Shown: positions 14,348 through 24,168, counted from the stretch's first letter. The stretch: 57,431 nucleotides of DNA from RGIG8748 sp045606045 (GCA_045606045.1 JAZURE010000053.1:1-57431); one strand, 5' to 3'. A program made the numbers and translations. Notes: generated by a model not told the origin, from the sequence alone.

Positions 14348-15562
14348 ATGCGGATTGCTACCGTAAGCGAGGTAAACAGTTATATAAAGCGCAAGATAGA
14401 TTCGGATGCAAATTTGCAGGTCCTTTGTGTTCGCGGTGAAATTTCCAATTTCAAGCATCACTATTCGGGGCATATGTATATGTCTCTAAAGGACAGCACA
14501 TCCTCTATCAAGGCGGTTATGTTCCGCCAGAGTGCATCATCTCTTAAGTTTGTACCCAAGGACGGTATGAGCGTGCTTGCTGTGGGCAGGATAAGTGTGT
14601 TTGAAAGAGACGGAGCATATCAGCTCTATATAGATACCCTTGTCCCCGACGGAGTAGGTGCTCTCTATGCCGCATATGAACAGCTTAAGGATGAGCTTAA
14701 GGCAGGAGGGTATTTTGACGAGTCTCACAAAAAGCCGATACCGCAGTTTCCTAAGGTTATAGGTGTTGTTACGGCATCCACGGGAGCCGCCGTAAGAGAT
14801 ATAATAAATGTCATAAAGCGCAGATATCCCATATGCGATATCAAGATATATCCCACTCTTGTGCAGGGAGTGGGCGCATGTGCATCCATCTGCGAGGCAA
14901 TAGAGTACTTTAATGACAATACCGATGCAGATGTTCTTATAGTAGGCAGAGGCGGTGGCTCTATAGAGGATTTGTGGGCATTTAATGAGCGAGAGGTTGC
15001 ACTTTGCGTATACAACTCGCGCATACCTGTAATTTCAGCTGTAGGACATGAGACGGACTATACAATAATAGATTTTGTATCCGATTTGCGTGCACCCACA
15101 CCGTCTGCCGCGGCAGAGCTTGCCACGCCCGATATCACAAAGCTGCGCACTTTCCTTATGGAATCTGGGCCCCGTATGGTGCGGGCACTCTCATCGCTTA
15201 CAGCATTCAAAAGGCGCGAGCTTGAAGTATGCATGGCATCGTCGGTTATGAAAAACCCAAGGTATATGATAGATGTAAAAGCGCAGATGCTCGATAATGC
15301 TGTAAGAGATTTAAAAAACGCATACGAAAAGAATATAGAAAATAGATTTACAAAGCTTAAGGAATTTTCCTATAAGCTTACTGCATTAAATCCTGTGGCA
15401 ACTCTGTCCAGAGGCTTTGCCAAGGTTACAAATGCAGGCTCACTTGTAAAGAGTATTTCGGATGTAAAACCAAATGATAAGATATCGGTAACAGTTTCCG
15501 ACGGCGATATAAATTGTATGGTTATGGAGGTAAAACATGGCAGAGACAAAGAAAACATTTGA
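14348..15562 (+). CDS. xseA: Exodeoxyribonuclease VII large subunit
   Basis: The product has 404 residues. An N-terminal OB fold (VRGEISNFKHHYSGHMYMSL) precedes the catalytic domain with GVVTASTGAAVRDI, DVLIVGRGGGSIEDLWAFNE and SAVGHETDYTI, all family signatures. A coiled-coil region follows and the family C-terminal NPVATLSRGFAKV closes it. It degrades single-stranded DNA in mismatch and damage repair together with XseB, whose gene overlaps by 26 nt. Confidence 0.96.
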   Translation: MRIATVSEVNSYIKRKIDSDANLQVLCVRGEISNFKHHYSGHMYMSLKDSTSSIKAVMFRQSASSLKFVPKDGMSVLAVGRISVFERDGAYQLYIDTLVPDGVGALYAAYEQLKDELKAGGYFDESHKKPIPQFPKVIGVVTASTGAAVRDIINVIKRRYPICDIKIYPTLVQGVGACASICEAIEYFNDNTDADVLIVGRGGGSIEDLWAFNEREVALCVYNSRIPVISAVGHETDYTIIDFVSDLRAPTPSAAAELATPDITKLRTFLMESGPRMVRALSSLTAFKRRELEVCMASSVMKNPRYMIDVKAQMLDNAVRDLKNAYEKNIENRFTKLKEFSYKLTALNPVATLSRGFAKVTNAGSLVKSISDVKPNDKISVTVSDGDINCMVMEVKHGRDKENI

Positions 15563-15764
15563 AGAAAATCTCGCACAGCTTGAGAAGCTTATCTCCGAGC
15601 TGGAAAGCGGGGATGCACCGCTTGATAAATGCATAAGCATGTTTGAAGACGGCGTTAAGCTCTCTGACGAATGTATAAAAATGATAGATAACGCACAGCA
15701 AAAGATAACACTTTTAACTCAAAAAGGAGAGGCAGAGTATACTGCCGAGAGCGAAAATGAATGA
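15537..15764 (+). CDS. xseB: Exodeoxyribonuclease VII small subunit
   Basis: The product has 75 residues. The family signature FEENLAQLEKLISELESGD followed by PLDKCISMFEDGVKLSDEC is clear. It overlaps xseA by 26 nt and ispA by 8 nt, so translation is probably coupled across all three. Many copies bind one XseA to form the enzyme. Confidence 0.95.
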   Translation: MAETKKTFEENLAQLEKLISELESGDAPLDKCISMFEDGVKLSDECIKMIDNAQQKITLLTQKGEAEYTAESENE

Positions 15765-16602
15765 TTTTTATAAAGAATATGAAAAAAGGATAGAGGAAAT
15801 AGATACATACATGCATACCTGCCTTAAAGAGTATGAGGATTGCGAGGATGTGCTCTCGGAGTCCATGAACTATGCGGTGTTCAACGGCGGCAAGAGAATT
15901 CGCTCGATTTTGTGCATGGAAACAGCCAAAATGCTTACAGGAAGAAACGACAAGGCACTCCCGTTTGCAGCGGCTATAGAGATGATACATGCCTTTTCGC
16001 TTGTACATGACGACCTTCCCTGTATGGACAATGCCGATTTAAGACGAGGACTTCCAAGCTGTCACAAAAAGTACGGTGAAGCTATAGCTCTTCTTGCAGG
16101 CGATGCACTTCTTAATACTGCCTTTGAAATAATGACGCAGGAGTGTCTTAAAGGCAACGATGCAAGCATTAAGGCAATGGCATCTGTAGGAAAAGCTACG
16201 GGCGTACACGGTATGATAAATGGTCAGATAAGAGATATAGAGCTTATGGCATCAGAAGATGCTACCGAGGAAAAACTGCTTCGCCTTATAGAGCAAAAGA
16301 CCATGGCGCTTATGATTACAAGCGTTGAGGCGGCGGCACTGGTGTCCGAGGCAGATGATGAAACTCTTTGCGACCTTAAGGAATTTGCATACAATCTTGG
16401 TATAGCATTTCAGATACGCGATGACTTTGAGGACGAAGAGGAGGACAAAGCGGATTCCCAGAACAGTCCGAATTTTATAAACACACTCGGACGGGATAAT
16501 GCCAAATCCAAGCTCAACGCCTATGCAAACAAGGCAAGGAAGATAATAGAAAAGTACCCCCGCAATGAGTTTATAAAAGGACTTCTCGACTTTTTATTTT
16601 AG
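15757..16602 (+). CDS. ispA: Farnesyl/geranyl diphosphate synthase
   Basis: The product has 281 residues. GGKRIRS (about residues 44-50), the first aspartate-rich motif DDLPCMDNADLRRG (about 87-100) and the second FQIRDDFEDEEED identify a short-chain trans-prenyl synthase that condenses IPP with DMAPP and GPP. The residues before the first motif (AFSLVHDDLP) fit the FPP synthase type. The second motif is more acidic than the usual DDILD. It is followed by dxs, giving a precursor-supply pair. Confidence 0.93.
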   Translation: MNDFYKEYEKRIEEIDTYMHTCLKEYEDCEDVLSESMNYAVFNGGKRIRSILCMETAKMLTGRNDKALPFAAAIEMIHAFSLVHDDLPCMDNADLRRGLPSCHKKYGEAIALLAGDALLNTAFEIMTQECLKGNDASIKAMASVGKATGVHGMINGQIRDIELMASEDATEEKLLRLIEQKTMALMITSVEAAALVSEADDETLCDLKEFAYNLGIAFQIRDDFEDEEEDKADSQNSPNFINTLGRDNAKSKLNAYANKARKIIEKYPRNEFIKGLLDFLF

Positions 16603-16631
16603 AATTATGCGAGGCTTAAAGGACGGATAAA

Positions 16632-18476
16632 ATGTCTTTACTTAAGAAAATTCAATCCCCAAACGATATCAAAGTTTTGAGTGAAAATGAGCTTAGTGAA
16701 CTTTCGCAGGAAATACGCAGCTTTCTTATAGAAAATGTGTTAAACTGCGGAGGACATCTTGCTTCCAATCTCGGAGTGGTTGAGCTTATTTTGGCTATAA
16801 TGAAAAGCTTTGATTTCCCAAAAGATAAAATAATTTTCGATGTAGGTCATCAGTGCTATGTGTACAAAATGCTCACAGGCAGACTCGATGGATTTTCAGT
16901 GCTAAGGCACCTTGGGGGCATTTCGGGATTTCCGAGGACATCCGAGAGCGAATATGACTTTTTCGATGTGGGACATGCAGGCACATCAGTATCTGCCGCA
17001 GTAGGCATGGCAAGAGCGAGAGATTTACTTGGCTCAGATGAGCACATTATAGCCTTTGTGGGCGATGGTGCTCTCTCATGCGGAATGAACTTTGAAGCAC
17101 TAAATGATGTAGGACTTAACAAAACCAAAATAATAATCGTACTAAACGATAATGAAATGTCTATAGACAAGAATGTTGGCGGACTTTCCTCGCATCTTTC
17201 CAAGCTCAGATTTGCGCCTAAATATATAAGTACAAAAAGCAGCGTACAGAAAGCTCTGGACAAATTCGGCAAGGTGGGTAAGGGCATAGGCAAGGGTATA
17301 CATTCTTTTAAAGATAAGCTTAAGTATGCTGCCATCTCTCAGCCCCTTTTTGAACAGCTCGGTATTTCGTATATGGGTATTATAGACGGAAACGATTGCA
17401 TGGAAGTAACCAAAGCTCTGGAAAGAGCAAAAGCTGCAGACGGCCCCGTAATTATACACACCTTTACCAAAAAGGGTATGGGTTATGAAAAGGCAGAGAC
17501 CGACCCGAGCAAATTCCATGGCGTTAGCAGTTATACCTCAAGACTTTCGCCCAAGGATATAAGCTATGACGATGTATTTTCCGAGGTTATTAAAAACCTT
17601 GCAAAAACCAATGAAAAGATAGTTGCAATTACCGCCGCTATGGCTTCGGGTTGCGGGCTTCTGGAGTTTTCCAGAGAGTTTTCGGAGAGGTTTTTCGATG
17701 TGGGTATTGCCGAGGAGCATGCCGTTACCATGGCAGCAGGTCTCGCAAAGGGCGGTTGTACACCCGTTGTTTGCCTTTATTCCACATTTTTGCAGAGGGC
17801 ATATGACCAGATGATACACGATGTGTGTCTGCAGAATCTTCATGTGGTATTTGCAATAGGTCATGCAGGACTTACGGGTGAAGACGGTGAAACCCATCAG
17901 GGTCTTCTGGATTTATCCATGACAACCCATATGCCAAATATGACGGTGCTTTGTCCGTCGAGCTACGATGAATTAAAGTGCATGCTTCACTATGCTGTAA
18001 ATGAATGCATGGGACCTGTTATGGTGCGCTATCCCAAGTGCTCGGTGTCCTTTAGAAAGTCGGATAATCTTTCTGCAACAATTCCCGAAAAGGCGGCAGA
18101 CGGAAGCGATGTTCTTATTCTTTCGTGCGGAAGAATGCTCGAGACGGCTCTTGAAGCATCGGAAATGTTAAAAGAGCAGTCGATAAGCTGTGCAGTTATA
18201 AATGTACGCCGTGTTAAGCCTGTAGATACCGAGCTTATCAAATCAGAGCTTTGCGGCAAAAAGCTTCTTGTTACCATAGAGGACAATATAAAGGCAGGCG
18301 GAATGGGGCAGTATATTGCATCATGTCTCGGACTTGGCATAGATACGCTTAACTTAGGCTTTGATACCTGCTTTGTACCGCACGGAAAACAACAGGAGTT
18401 ATTCAAATTAAATTCTCTGGACAGTAAGTCCGTATCAGATACAATAGAGAAATTTTATAAAGGACGGATTAAATGA
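16632..18476 (+). CDS. dxs: 1-deoxy-D-xylulose-5-phosphate synthase
   Basis: The product has 614 residues (usual about 620). It is a thiamine diphosphate enzyme joining pyruvate and glyceraldehyde 3-phosphate in the first step of the MEP isoprenoid pathway. Visible are FDVGHQCYVYKMLTG, the cofactor motif GDGALSCGMNFEALN...NDNEMSI, the catalytic glutamate in DVGIAEEHAVTMAAGLA, and YSTFLQRAYDQMIHDV. It overlaps tlyA by 4 nt. No thiamine riboswitch precedes it. Confidence 0.97.
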   Translation: MSLLKKIQSPNDIKVLSENELSELSQEIRSFLIENVLNCGGHLASNLGVVELILAIMKSFDFPKDKIIFDVGHQCYVYKMLTGRLDGFSVLRHLGGISGFPRTSESEYDFFDVGHAGTSVSAAVGMARARDLLGSDEHIIAFVGDGALSCGMNFEALNDVGLNKTKIIIVLNDNEMSIDKNVGGLSSHLSKLRFAPKYISTKSSVQKALDKFGKVGKGIGKGIHSFKDKLKYAAISQPLFEQLGISYMGIIDGNDCMEVTKALERAKAADGPVIIHTFTKKGMGYEKAETDPSKFHGVSSYTSRLSPKDISYDDVFSEVIKNLAKTNEKIVAITAAMASGCGLLEFSREFSERFFDVGIAEEHAVTMAAGLAKGGCTPVVCLYSTFLQRAYDQMIHDVCLQNLHVVFAIGHAGLTGEDGETHQGLLDLSMTTHMPNMTVLCPSSYDELKCMLHYAVNECMGPVMVRYPKCSVSFRKSDNLSATIPEKAADGSDVLILSCGRMLETALEASEMLKEQSISCAVINVRRVKPVDTELIKSELCGKKLLVTIEDNIKAGGMGQYIASCLGLGIDTLNLGFDTCFVPHGKQQELFKLNSLDSKSVSDTIEKFYKGRIK

Positions 18477-19270
18477 CAGGACGGTTGGATGTAGAACTTG
18501 TAAACCGCGGACTTGTGGAAAGCCGCGAAAAAGGCAGAGCGCTCATAATGGCGGGCGCTGTGTATATAGACGGTCAAAAGGCATTTAAGGCAGGCGACAA
18601 GGTAAAAGAGGGCATGAACATAGAGGTTCGCTCTGCAGGCATGCCGTATGTGAGCCGAGGCGGCTACAAACTGGAAAAATCACTTAAAGTATTTCCCTTA
18701 AATCTCGAGGGTAAGGTGTGTGCGGATATAGGCGCATCCACGGGCGGTTTTACGGATTGCATGCTTCAAAACGGCGCAATCAAGGTTTATGCCATAGATG
18801 TAGGCTACGGTCAGCTTGCATGGAAGCTCAGAAGCGACGACAGAGTGGTAAATCTTGAACGTACAAATATCCGTTATCTTGACTTTTCAGTTATAGAAGA
18901 TAATATTGATTTTATATCAATAGATGTTTCATTCATATCGCTTAGGCTTGTGCTTCCCGTTGCATATGAGCTTCTTGGCGAGGGCGGGGAGCTTGTTGCT
19001 CTCATAAAGCCGCAGTTTGAAGCAGGCAGAGAGGAAGTAGGCAAGAAAGGCGTTGTAAGAGATGCCAATGTGCATAGAAGTGTTATAGAGGCTGTATCGG
19101 AATTTGCACACACTACGGGATTTTCACTCAAAGGACTGGATTTTTCGCCCATAAAGGGCCCCGAAGGCAATATAGAATATCTTCTGTATCTTTCAAAGGA
19201 CGGGAAAAATTTGACCTTTGACGATAGTATAAGTATAGAAAAAGTGGTATCAGAATCACACGAAATGTAG
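18473..19270 (+). CDS. tlyA: TlyA family rRNA methyltransferase / hemolysin-like protein
   Basis: The product has 265 residues. An N-terminal S4 RNA-binding domain (RLDVELVNRGLVESREKGR, 3-21) is followed by an FtsJ-type SAM domain with DIGASTGGFTDCMLQNGA (about 83-100), DVSFISLRL and LIKPQFEAGREE. In mycobacteria TlyA makes 2'-O-methylcytidine in 16S and 23S rRNA. The Clostridia homologue in the dxs-tlyA pair is assumed similar. Confidence 0.93.
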   Translation: MTGRLDVELVNRGLVESREKGRALIMAGAVYIDGQKAFKAGDKVKEGMNIEVRSAGMPYVSRGGYKLEKSLKVFPLNLEGKVCADIGASTGGFTDCMLQNGAIKVYAIDVGYGQLAWKLRSDDRVVNLERTNIRYLDFSVIEDNIDFISIDVSFISLRLVLPVAYELLGEGGELVALIKPQFEAGREEVGKKGVVRDANVHRSVIEAVSEFAHTTGFSLKGLDFSPIKGPEGNIEYLLYLSKDGKNLTFDDSISIEKVVSESHEM

Positions 19271-19279
19271 GAGACGGAC

Positions 19280-19987
19280 ATGTCTGACAATAACGAAACC
19301 AAAAAGGCAAATATTCATAGCGGACATAGGGAGCGAATGAGAAAAAAGCTCTTGAAACATGGTATAGGTGCCTTTGAAGACCATGAAATATTAGAGTTTT
19401 TGCTCTTTTATGTGAATAAGCAAAAGGATACAAACCCCATAGGTCACAAGCTTATAGATAAGTTCAAGAGCCTTGAGGCTGTGTTTGGCGCTTCGTTTGA
19501 TGAGCTTTGCTCGGTAGACGGAATAAGCGAGATAGGGGCAGCACTTATTATGCTTGTGGGTGCTCTTCCAAACAGATTGAGCCTAAATAGCGCAAAGCAA
19601 AAGGCACACCTCGGAAGCCACAGAGCTGCTGCAGAATTCTGTTCGCAGTTCTTTAAAGGGCTCGACTATGAGAAGATGATTGTAGTAAGTGTCAATTCCG
19701 CACGCGAGGTTCTTGCCGTGGACGAGGTAAGCACAGGCACAAGCAATGCTACCAGCGTGGATATAAGGAAAATATTGGAGATTGCTCTGCTTCGCAAAGC
19801 CACGGGTATAATACTTGCACACAATCACCCAGGCGACAGTCCGCATCCGTCTGCAGGAGATACTGCAGTGACTACCAGAATTATAACTGTTTTAGAGGGT
19901 ATAAACATATCGGTTATAGACCATATAATATGCAGCGATGATTCATACAGCAGCATGTCCGAAAGAGGTCTTTTGGACACACTGTAA
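19280..19987 (+). CDS. radC: DNA repair protein RadC (JAMM domain)
   Basis: The product has 235 residues. An N-terminal helix-hairpin-helix-like part (GHRERMRKKLLKHGIGAFED) precedes the JAMM/MPN domain with the metal motif AHNHPGDSPHPSAGD (about residues 176-190). The biochemical role of RadC is unresolved despite its name. It starts 9 nt after tlyA and closes this run. The promoter of the next gene begins 18 nt downstream. Confidence 0.93.
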   Translation: MSDNNETKKANIHSGHRERMRKKLLKHGIGAFEDHEILEFLLFYVNKQKDTNPIGHKLIDKFKSLEAVFGASFDELCSVDGISEIGAALIMLVGALPNRLSLNSAKQKAHLGSHRAAAEFCSQFFKGLDYEKMIVVSVNSAREVLAVDEVSTGTSNATSVDIRKILEIALLRKATGIILAHNHPGDSPHPSAGDTAVTTRIITVLEGINISVIDHIICSDDSYSSMSERGLLDTL

Positions 19988-20004
19988 TGGAAAAACGGTT
20001 TATG

Positions 20005-20033
20005 TTGACAATTACAAAAGAAAAATGTATAAT
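20005..20033 (+). promoter_or_regulatory. Consensus SigA promoter of the DivIVA-like gene
   Basis: TTGACA (20005-20010), exactly 17 nt and TATAAT (20028-20033): both hexamers match the SigA consensus perfectly. Confidence 0.9.
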
Positions 20034-20064
20034 TATGTTATTATACAAGATGGAGAGATATATT

Positions 20065-20703
20065 ATGGAACTTTCGGAAATCAAAAGCAGAGTTTTTGGG
20101 TACAGTAAAAAAAGTGTGTGCCAGTATATAAGTGAATTAAACACCTTGCACGAAGCAGAAATTGAAGCTCAGAAGGATAAGTCCGACAAGAGAGCAGAGA
20201 ACTACAATTTCCAGATTAAAAATCTTTCAGATACCAATGCAGGTCTTAATAAGGAACTTGCTACGTTAAAAGATGAGTTAGAAAGCTTAAGAGCCCGCGT
20301 GGCAGAACTTGAAGAAATAAATTCTTCAATTACGCAGAGCTATGATGCTCTTTCTAAGGAAACCGAAGATTTAAGAAATAAGAGCGATGTCATAAGCACC
20401 GCTATTATCAACGCAGAAAAATGCGCTTCCTCTATGCTCAGCGAAGCCAATACTCGCGCACAGGGTATGATAGATGAAGCACATACCAAGGTAGAGGATG
20501 AGGTTAAGCGTCTGGAAACAGCCAAGAAGTACATAACCGAGGTAAGAGGTGCGGTAGAGCATACATTAAAGAAGATAGACGCAGAGCTTGGCGATATAGA
20601 AAAGGATATATCCTTTAAAACCCAGAGCGTGACCGAAGATAAAAAATCCACAGTCAAGGAAAAGTTTGGCATGCTGGATAAATCATTCTTTAAAAGAGCA
20701 TAA
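20065..20703 (+). CDS. DivIVA-like coiled-coil protein
   Basis: The product has 212 residues. ATG 20065 follows GGAGAG by 7 nt, and upstream in-frame ATGs fall within the promoter or leader. The N-terminus (LSEIKSRVFGYSKKSVCQYI, residues 3-22) has the DivIVA membrane-binding pattern, and residues 25-105 form a long coiled coil. A second helical segment follows (about 130-180). DivIVA-type proteins bind curved membrane at division sites and poles. Whether this one is involved in growth, division or sporulation cannot be told. A perfect-consensus promoter suggests high expression. Confidence 0.7.
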   Translation: MELSEIKSRVFGYSKKSVCQYISELNTLHEAEIEAQKDKSDKRAENYNFQIKNLSDTNAGLNKELATLKDELESLRARVAELEEINSSITQSYDALSKETEDLRNKSDVISTAIINAEKCASSMLSEANTRAQGMIDEAHTKVEDEVKRLETAKKYITEVRGAVEHTLKKIDAELGDIEKDISFKTQSVTEDKKSTVKEKFGMLDKSFFKRA

Positions 20704-20710
20704 AACATTG

Positions 20711-20737
20711 CCCCTTTGTCATATTGCGACGAAGGGG
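20711..20737 (+). terminator. Weak hairpin terminator
   Basis: CCCCTTTGTC (20711-20720) pairs with GACGAAGGGG (20728-20737) with one mismatch, followed by TTGTATT. It lies between the DivIVA-like gene and metY. Confidence 0.45.
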
Positions 20738-20760
20738 TTGTATTAAAAAGGAGGATTACC

Positions 20761-22026
20761 ATGAAGATAGAAACACAATGCTTACACGAGGGCTATGAGC
20801 CCGCAAACGGCGAGACTAATGTTCTCCCTATATATCAGAGTACCACATATGCGTACGATTCTTCCGAGCACATAGGCAAGCTCTTCGATCTTACGGAAGC
20901 AGGGCATATGTATTCAAGAATATCCAATCCCACAGTAGAAGCTGTGGAAAAGAAGATTGCCGCTATGGAGGGCGGTGTAGGCGCACTTTGTACCACATCA
21001 GGTCAGGCGGCGTCGCTTATATCCCTGCTCAACATATTAAAGTCGGGCGACCACTTTATAAGCGCAGGCACCATATACGGCGGAACAATCAACCTTTTTG
21101 CCGTTACCTTAAAGCGCTTTGGTATAGACATGACCTTTGTGGATGCCGACCTTCCCATAGAAGAACTTCAGAAATATGTTAAACCCAATACAAAGGCAGT
21201 ATTTGGTGAGACCATTGCCAATCCTGCGCTTTCTGTACTTGATATAGAAAAGTTCGCCAAATTGGCACATAGCAACAACTGTCCGCTTATTGTAGACAAC
21301 ACTTTTGCCACACCTTTCCTTTGCAGACCTTTTGAGTTTGGAGCAGATATTGTTATCCATTCCACAACTAAGTATCTGGACGGTCACGCACTTCAGGTGG
21401 GCGGTGTTATAGTAGACAGCGGTAAATTCGACTGGACAAACGGCAACTATCCCGAAATGACTGAGCCCGACGAGAGTTATCACGGCGTAGTATATACAAG
21501 AGATTTTGGAAATGCGGCATACATCACAAAGGCAAGAGTTCAGCTTATGAGAGACCTTGGTGTGTATCCGTCTGCTCATGCGGCATGGCTTCTTAATCTT
21601 GGCATAGAGACTCTCCATGTGCGTATGGAAAGACATTGCCAGAATGCTCTTAAGTGTGCAGAGTTTTTAAAGAACCATCCCAAGGTGGATTTTGTAAACT
21701 ATCCAGGTCTTTCAGACGATAAGTACAATGCTTTGGCACAGAAATATCTTCCCAAGGGTACTTGCGGTGTTATTGCACTCTCCATAAAGGGTACAAGAGA
21801 AAATGCGGTTAAATTTATAGATAGCTTAAAGATTGCACGCAATCTCGTACATGTTGCCGATATAAGAACATGTGTTCTTCATCCTGCAAGCTCTACCCAT
21901 CGTCAGCTTACCGATGAGCAGCTTGTAAACTGCGGTATCACTCCAGGACTTGTAAGACTTTCGGTTGGCCTTGAAAATGTAGACGATATAATTGCCGATC
22001 TTAGCCAGGCACTTGACAGAGTATGA
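20761..22026 (+). CDS. metY: O-acetylhomoserine sulfhydrylase (PLP-dependent)
   Basis: The product has 421 residues. ATG 20761 follows AAGGAGG. It is a Cys/Met-metabolism PLP enzyme: ETQCLHEGYEP start, YSRISNPTVEAVEKKIAAMEGG, the PLP lysine in HSTTKYLDGHA, and HPASSTHRQLTDEQ near the C-terminus. The length above 400 and the insert YHGVVYTRDFG are typical of MetY, which makes homocysteine from O-acetylhomoserine and sulfide, rather than of MetB/MetC (about 380). No S-box or T-box leader is visible upstream. Confidence 0.9.
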   Translation: MKIETQCLHEGYEPANGETNVLPIYQSTTYAYDSSEHIGKLFDLTEAGHMYSRISNPTVEAVEKKIAAMEGGVGALCTTSGQAASLISLLNILKSGDHFISAGTIYGGTINLFAVTLKRFGIDMTFVDADLPIEELQKYVKPNTKAVFGETIANPALSVLDIEKFAKLAHSNNCPLIVDNTFATPFLCRPFEFGADIVIHSTTKYLDGHALQVGGVIVDSGKFDWTNGNYPEMTEPDESYHGVVYTRDFGNAAYITKARVQLMRDLGVYPSAHAAWLLNLGIETLHVRMERHCQNALKCAEFLKNHPKVDFVNYPGLSDDKYNALAQKYLPKGTCGVIALSIKGTRENAVKFIDSLKIARNLVHVADIRTCVLHPASSTHRQLTDEQLVNCGITPGLVRLSVGLENVDDIIADLSQALDRV

Positions 22027-22032
22027 TGATTA

Positions 22033-22063
22033 AAAAAGGAAATTCTAAATGAATTTCCTTTTT
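22033..22063 (+). terminator. Terminator after metY
   Basis: AAAAAGGAAATTC (22033-22045) pairs with GAATTTCCTTTTT (22051-22063), followed by TTG. Confidence 0.8.
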
Positions 22064-22087
22064 TTGTGGTTTTTTTACAAAAAACTA

Positions 22088-22116
22088 TTGAAAAACACAA
22101 AATATTGTGGTAAACT
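22088..22116 (+). promoter_or_regulatory. SigA promoter of uraA-upp
   Basis: TTGAAA (22088-22093), 17 nt and TAAACT (22111-22116). The leader of about 28 nt leaves no space for a PyrR attenuator. Confidence 0.6.
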
Positions 22117-22150
22117 TTCTGTAACTAATAAATTCCGGAGGGATAGAAAA

Positions 22151-23503
22151 ATGAAAATGATTTATGGTGTGGAAGACAAACCGAAATTCGGACAGCTTCT
22201 CATTTTTGCAATCCAGCAGCTTCTTGCAATTATGACAGCTACTCTCGTAGTTCCGGTTATCGTAGGCAATGGTATGAGCTCTGCAGCAGCTCTTTTCGGT
22301 GCAGGTTTAGGTACATTGGTTTATGTACTCTTTACCAAGAAGAAGAGTCCTGTTTTCCTTGGCTCATCCTTTGCATTCATAGGCTCAATGGCTGCCGCTT
22401 TTGCAGGTGCAGTTTCTGTACAGGCAGGTTATACAGGTATCATAATCGGTGCCATATTTGCAGGACTTGTATATGTAGTAATAGCTGCTGTTGTTAAGCT
22501 TGCAGGTGTTAACTGGATAGACAGACTCATGCCTGCTACAGTTATAGGTCCTGTAGTTGCTATAATCGGTCTCTCGCTTGCAGGCAATGCAATAGGCGAT
22601 ATGACCAAGGGCAGCATTCCCGATGTTGCAGCATCTCCGCTTGTAACTGTACTTTGCGGTTTTATAACACTTATTGTTACAATAGTATCTTCTACTTACG
22701 GCAAGAAGATGGGCAAGCTCATTCCCTTTATCTTTGGTATTCTAGGCGGATATGCAGCATGCGCTATATTCACAGCAATCGGTTTTGCCATGGATGTAGA
22801 TGCTCTTAAGATATTAAACACAGCACCCTTTGCAGCTCTTCTTACAGAAGGCAAGGTAACACTCGAAACCTTCCTCTCTGTTCCCGATTTTACAATATCT
22901 ACTGCAATTAAGGGTATTAAAGAAATCGATGCAGCTTATATAGGCAGTGTGGCTGTAGCGTACATTCCTGTAGCATTTGTCGTATTTGCAGAACATCTTG
23001 CAGACCATAAGAACATATCTTCTATTATAGAAAAAGACCTTTTAAAAGAACCCGGTCTCCACAGAACACTCCTTGGTGACGGTGTAGGTTCTATCGTTGG
23101 TGCTCTTTTTGGCGGCTGCCCCAACACAACATACGGCGAATCCGTAGGCTGTGTTGCTATTACAAAGAATGCTTCTGTATATACAATCATAACTGCGGCA
23201 ATACTTGCTATTGTAATATCTTTTGTATCTCCCTTTATAGCTTTCGTAAACTCTATACCCTCCTGCGTAATGGGCGGTGTATGTATGGCATTGTACGGCT
23301 TTATAGCTGTATCGGGTCTTAAGATGGTACAGAAAGTGGATTTAAATCAGAACAAAAATCTCTTTGTTGTATCTACAATTCTTATTGCAGGTATAGGCGG
23401 TCTTACACTTACTTTCGGCAAGGTAACACTCACCTCCGTAGCATGTGCACTTATACTTGGTATAATAGTAAATCTTGTAGTATCCAAAGCGAAAGAACAA
23501 TAA
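22151..23503 (+). CDS. uraA: Uracil/xanthine permease (NCS2 family)
   Basis: The product has 450 residues. ATG 22151 follows GGAGGG by 8 nt. About 14 membrane spans are predicted. The NCS2 signatures are FAEHLADHKNIS (substrate-binding glutamate region) and GGCPNTTYGESVGCVAITK. Co-transcription with upp 15 nt downstream points to uracil uptake coupled to salvage. Confidence 0.92.
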   Translation: MKMIYGVEDKPKFGQLLIFAIQQLLAIMTATLVVPVIVGNGMSSAAALFGAGLGTLVYVLFTKKKSPVFLGSSFAFIGSMAAAFAGAVSVQAGYTGIIIGAIFAGLVYVVIAAVVKLAGVNWIDRLMPATVIGPVVAIIGLSLAGNAIGDMTKGSIPDVAASPLVTVLCGFITLIVTIVSSTYGKKMGKLIPFIFGILGGYAACAIFTAIGFAMDVDALKILNTAPFAALLTEGKVTLETFLSVPDFTISTAIKGIKEIDAAYIGSVAVAYIPVAFVVFAEHLADHKNISSIIEKDLLKEPGLHRTLLGDGVGSIVGALFGGCPNTTYGESVGCVAITKNASVYTIITAAILAIVISFVSPFIAFVNSIPSCVMGGVCMALYGFIAVSGLKMVQKVDLNQNKNLFVVSTILIAGIGGLTLTFGKVTLTSVACALILGIIVNLVVSKAKEQ

Positions 23504-23518
23504 CTGGGAGTGCATCTT

Positions 23519-24148
23519 ATGAAAAATGTTACAATCTTTGACCATCCTCTTATTCAGCATAAGACAACTATATTAAGACAAAAGGATACTCCAAACAAGG
23601 AGTTTCGCGAGCTGGTAGAGGAGATAACCATGCTTATGTGTTTTGAATCTCTTCGTGACCTTCCATTGGAAGAAGTAGAGATAGAAACACCTATCAAAAA
23701 GACCACTCAAAAACTCATAAAGGGCAAAAAGCTTGCCATTGTTCCCATACTTCGTGCGGGACTTGGCATGGTAAACGGACTTTTAAAGCTTGTTCCGTCT
23801 GCCAAGGTAGGACATATCGGCATGTACCGTGACGAAGAAACTCTTGAACCCCATGAGTACTACTGCAAGCTTCCCGACGATATATCCAACAGACTTATAG
23901 TTGTGGTAGATCCCATGCTTGCAACGGGCGGCTCGGCTATAGATGCCATAACACAGATTAAATCCTATGGCGGTAGGAATATTAAATTCCTGTGCCTCAT
24001 AGCTGCACCCGAGGGAGTAGAAGCTCTCACCAAGGCTCATCCAGATGTTCAGATTTATTGTGCAAACATAGACGAATGTCTTAACGAAAAGGGCTATATC
24101 GTTCCAGGTCTGGGCGACGCTGGCGACAGAATATTCGGTACAAAATAA
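23519..24148 (+). CDS. upp: Uracil phosphoribosyltransferase
   Basis: The product has 209 residues. ATG 23519 follows GGGAGTG by about 8 nt. It starts with MKNVTIFDHPLIQHKTTILR. The PRPP-binding motif is VVDPMLATGGSA (about 132-143), and the uracil site YIVPGLGDAGDR lies near the C-terminus. It converts uracil and PRPP to UMP and pairs with the uraA importer. Confidence 0.97.
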   Translation: MKNVTIFDHPLIQHKTTILRQKDTPNKEFRELVEEITMLMCFESLRDLPLEEVEIETPIKKTTQKLIKGKKLAIVPILRAGLGMVNGLLKLVPSAKVGHIGMYRDEETLEPHEYYCKLPDDISNRLIVVVDPMLATGGSAIDAITQIKSYGGRNIKFLCLIAAPEGVEALTKAHPDVQIYCANIDECLNEKGYIVPGLGDAGDRIFGTK

Positions 24149-24168
24149 GGATTTATAAAAGAAACACA

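Noticed and set aside
20704..20760. SAM riboswitch or T-box in front of metY
   Set aside because: Only 57 nt separate the genes and they hold just a weak terminator-like hairpin.
22117..22150. PyrR or purine-type attenuator before uraA
   Set aside because: The leader from the predicted start is about 28 nt, too short for either.
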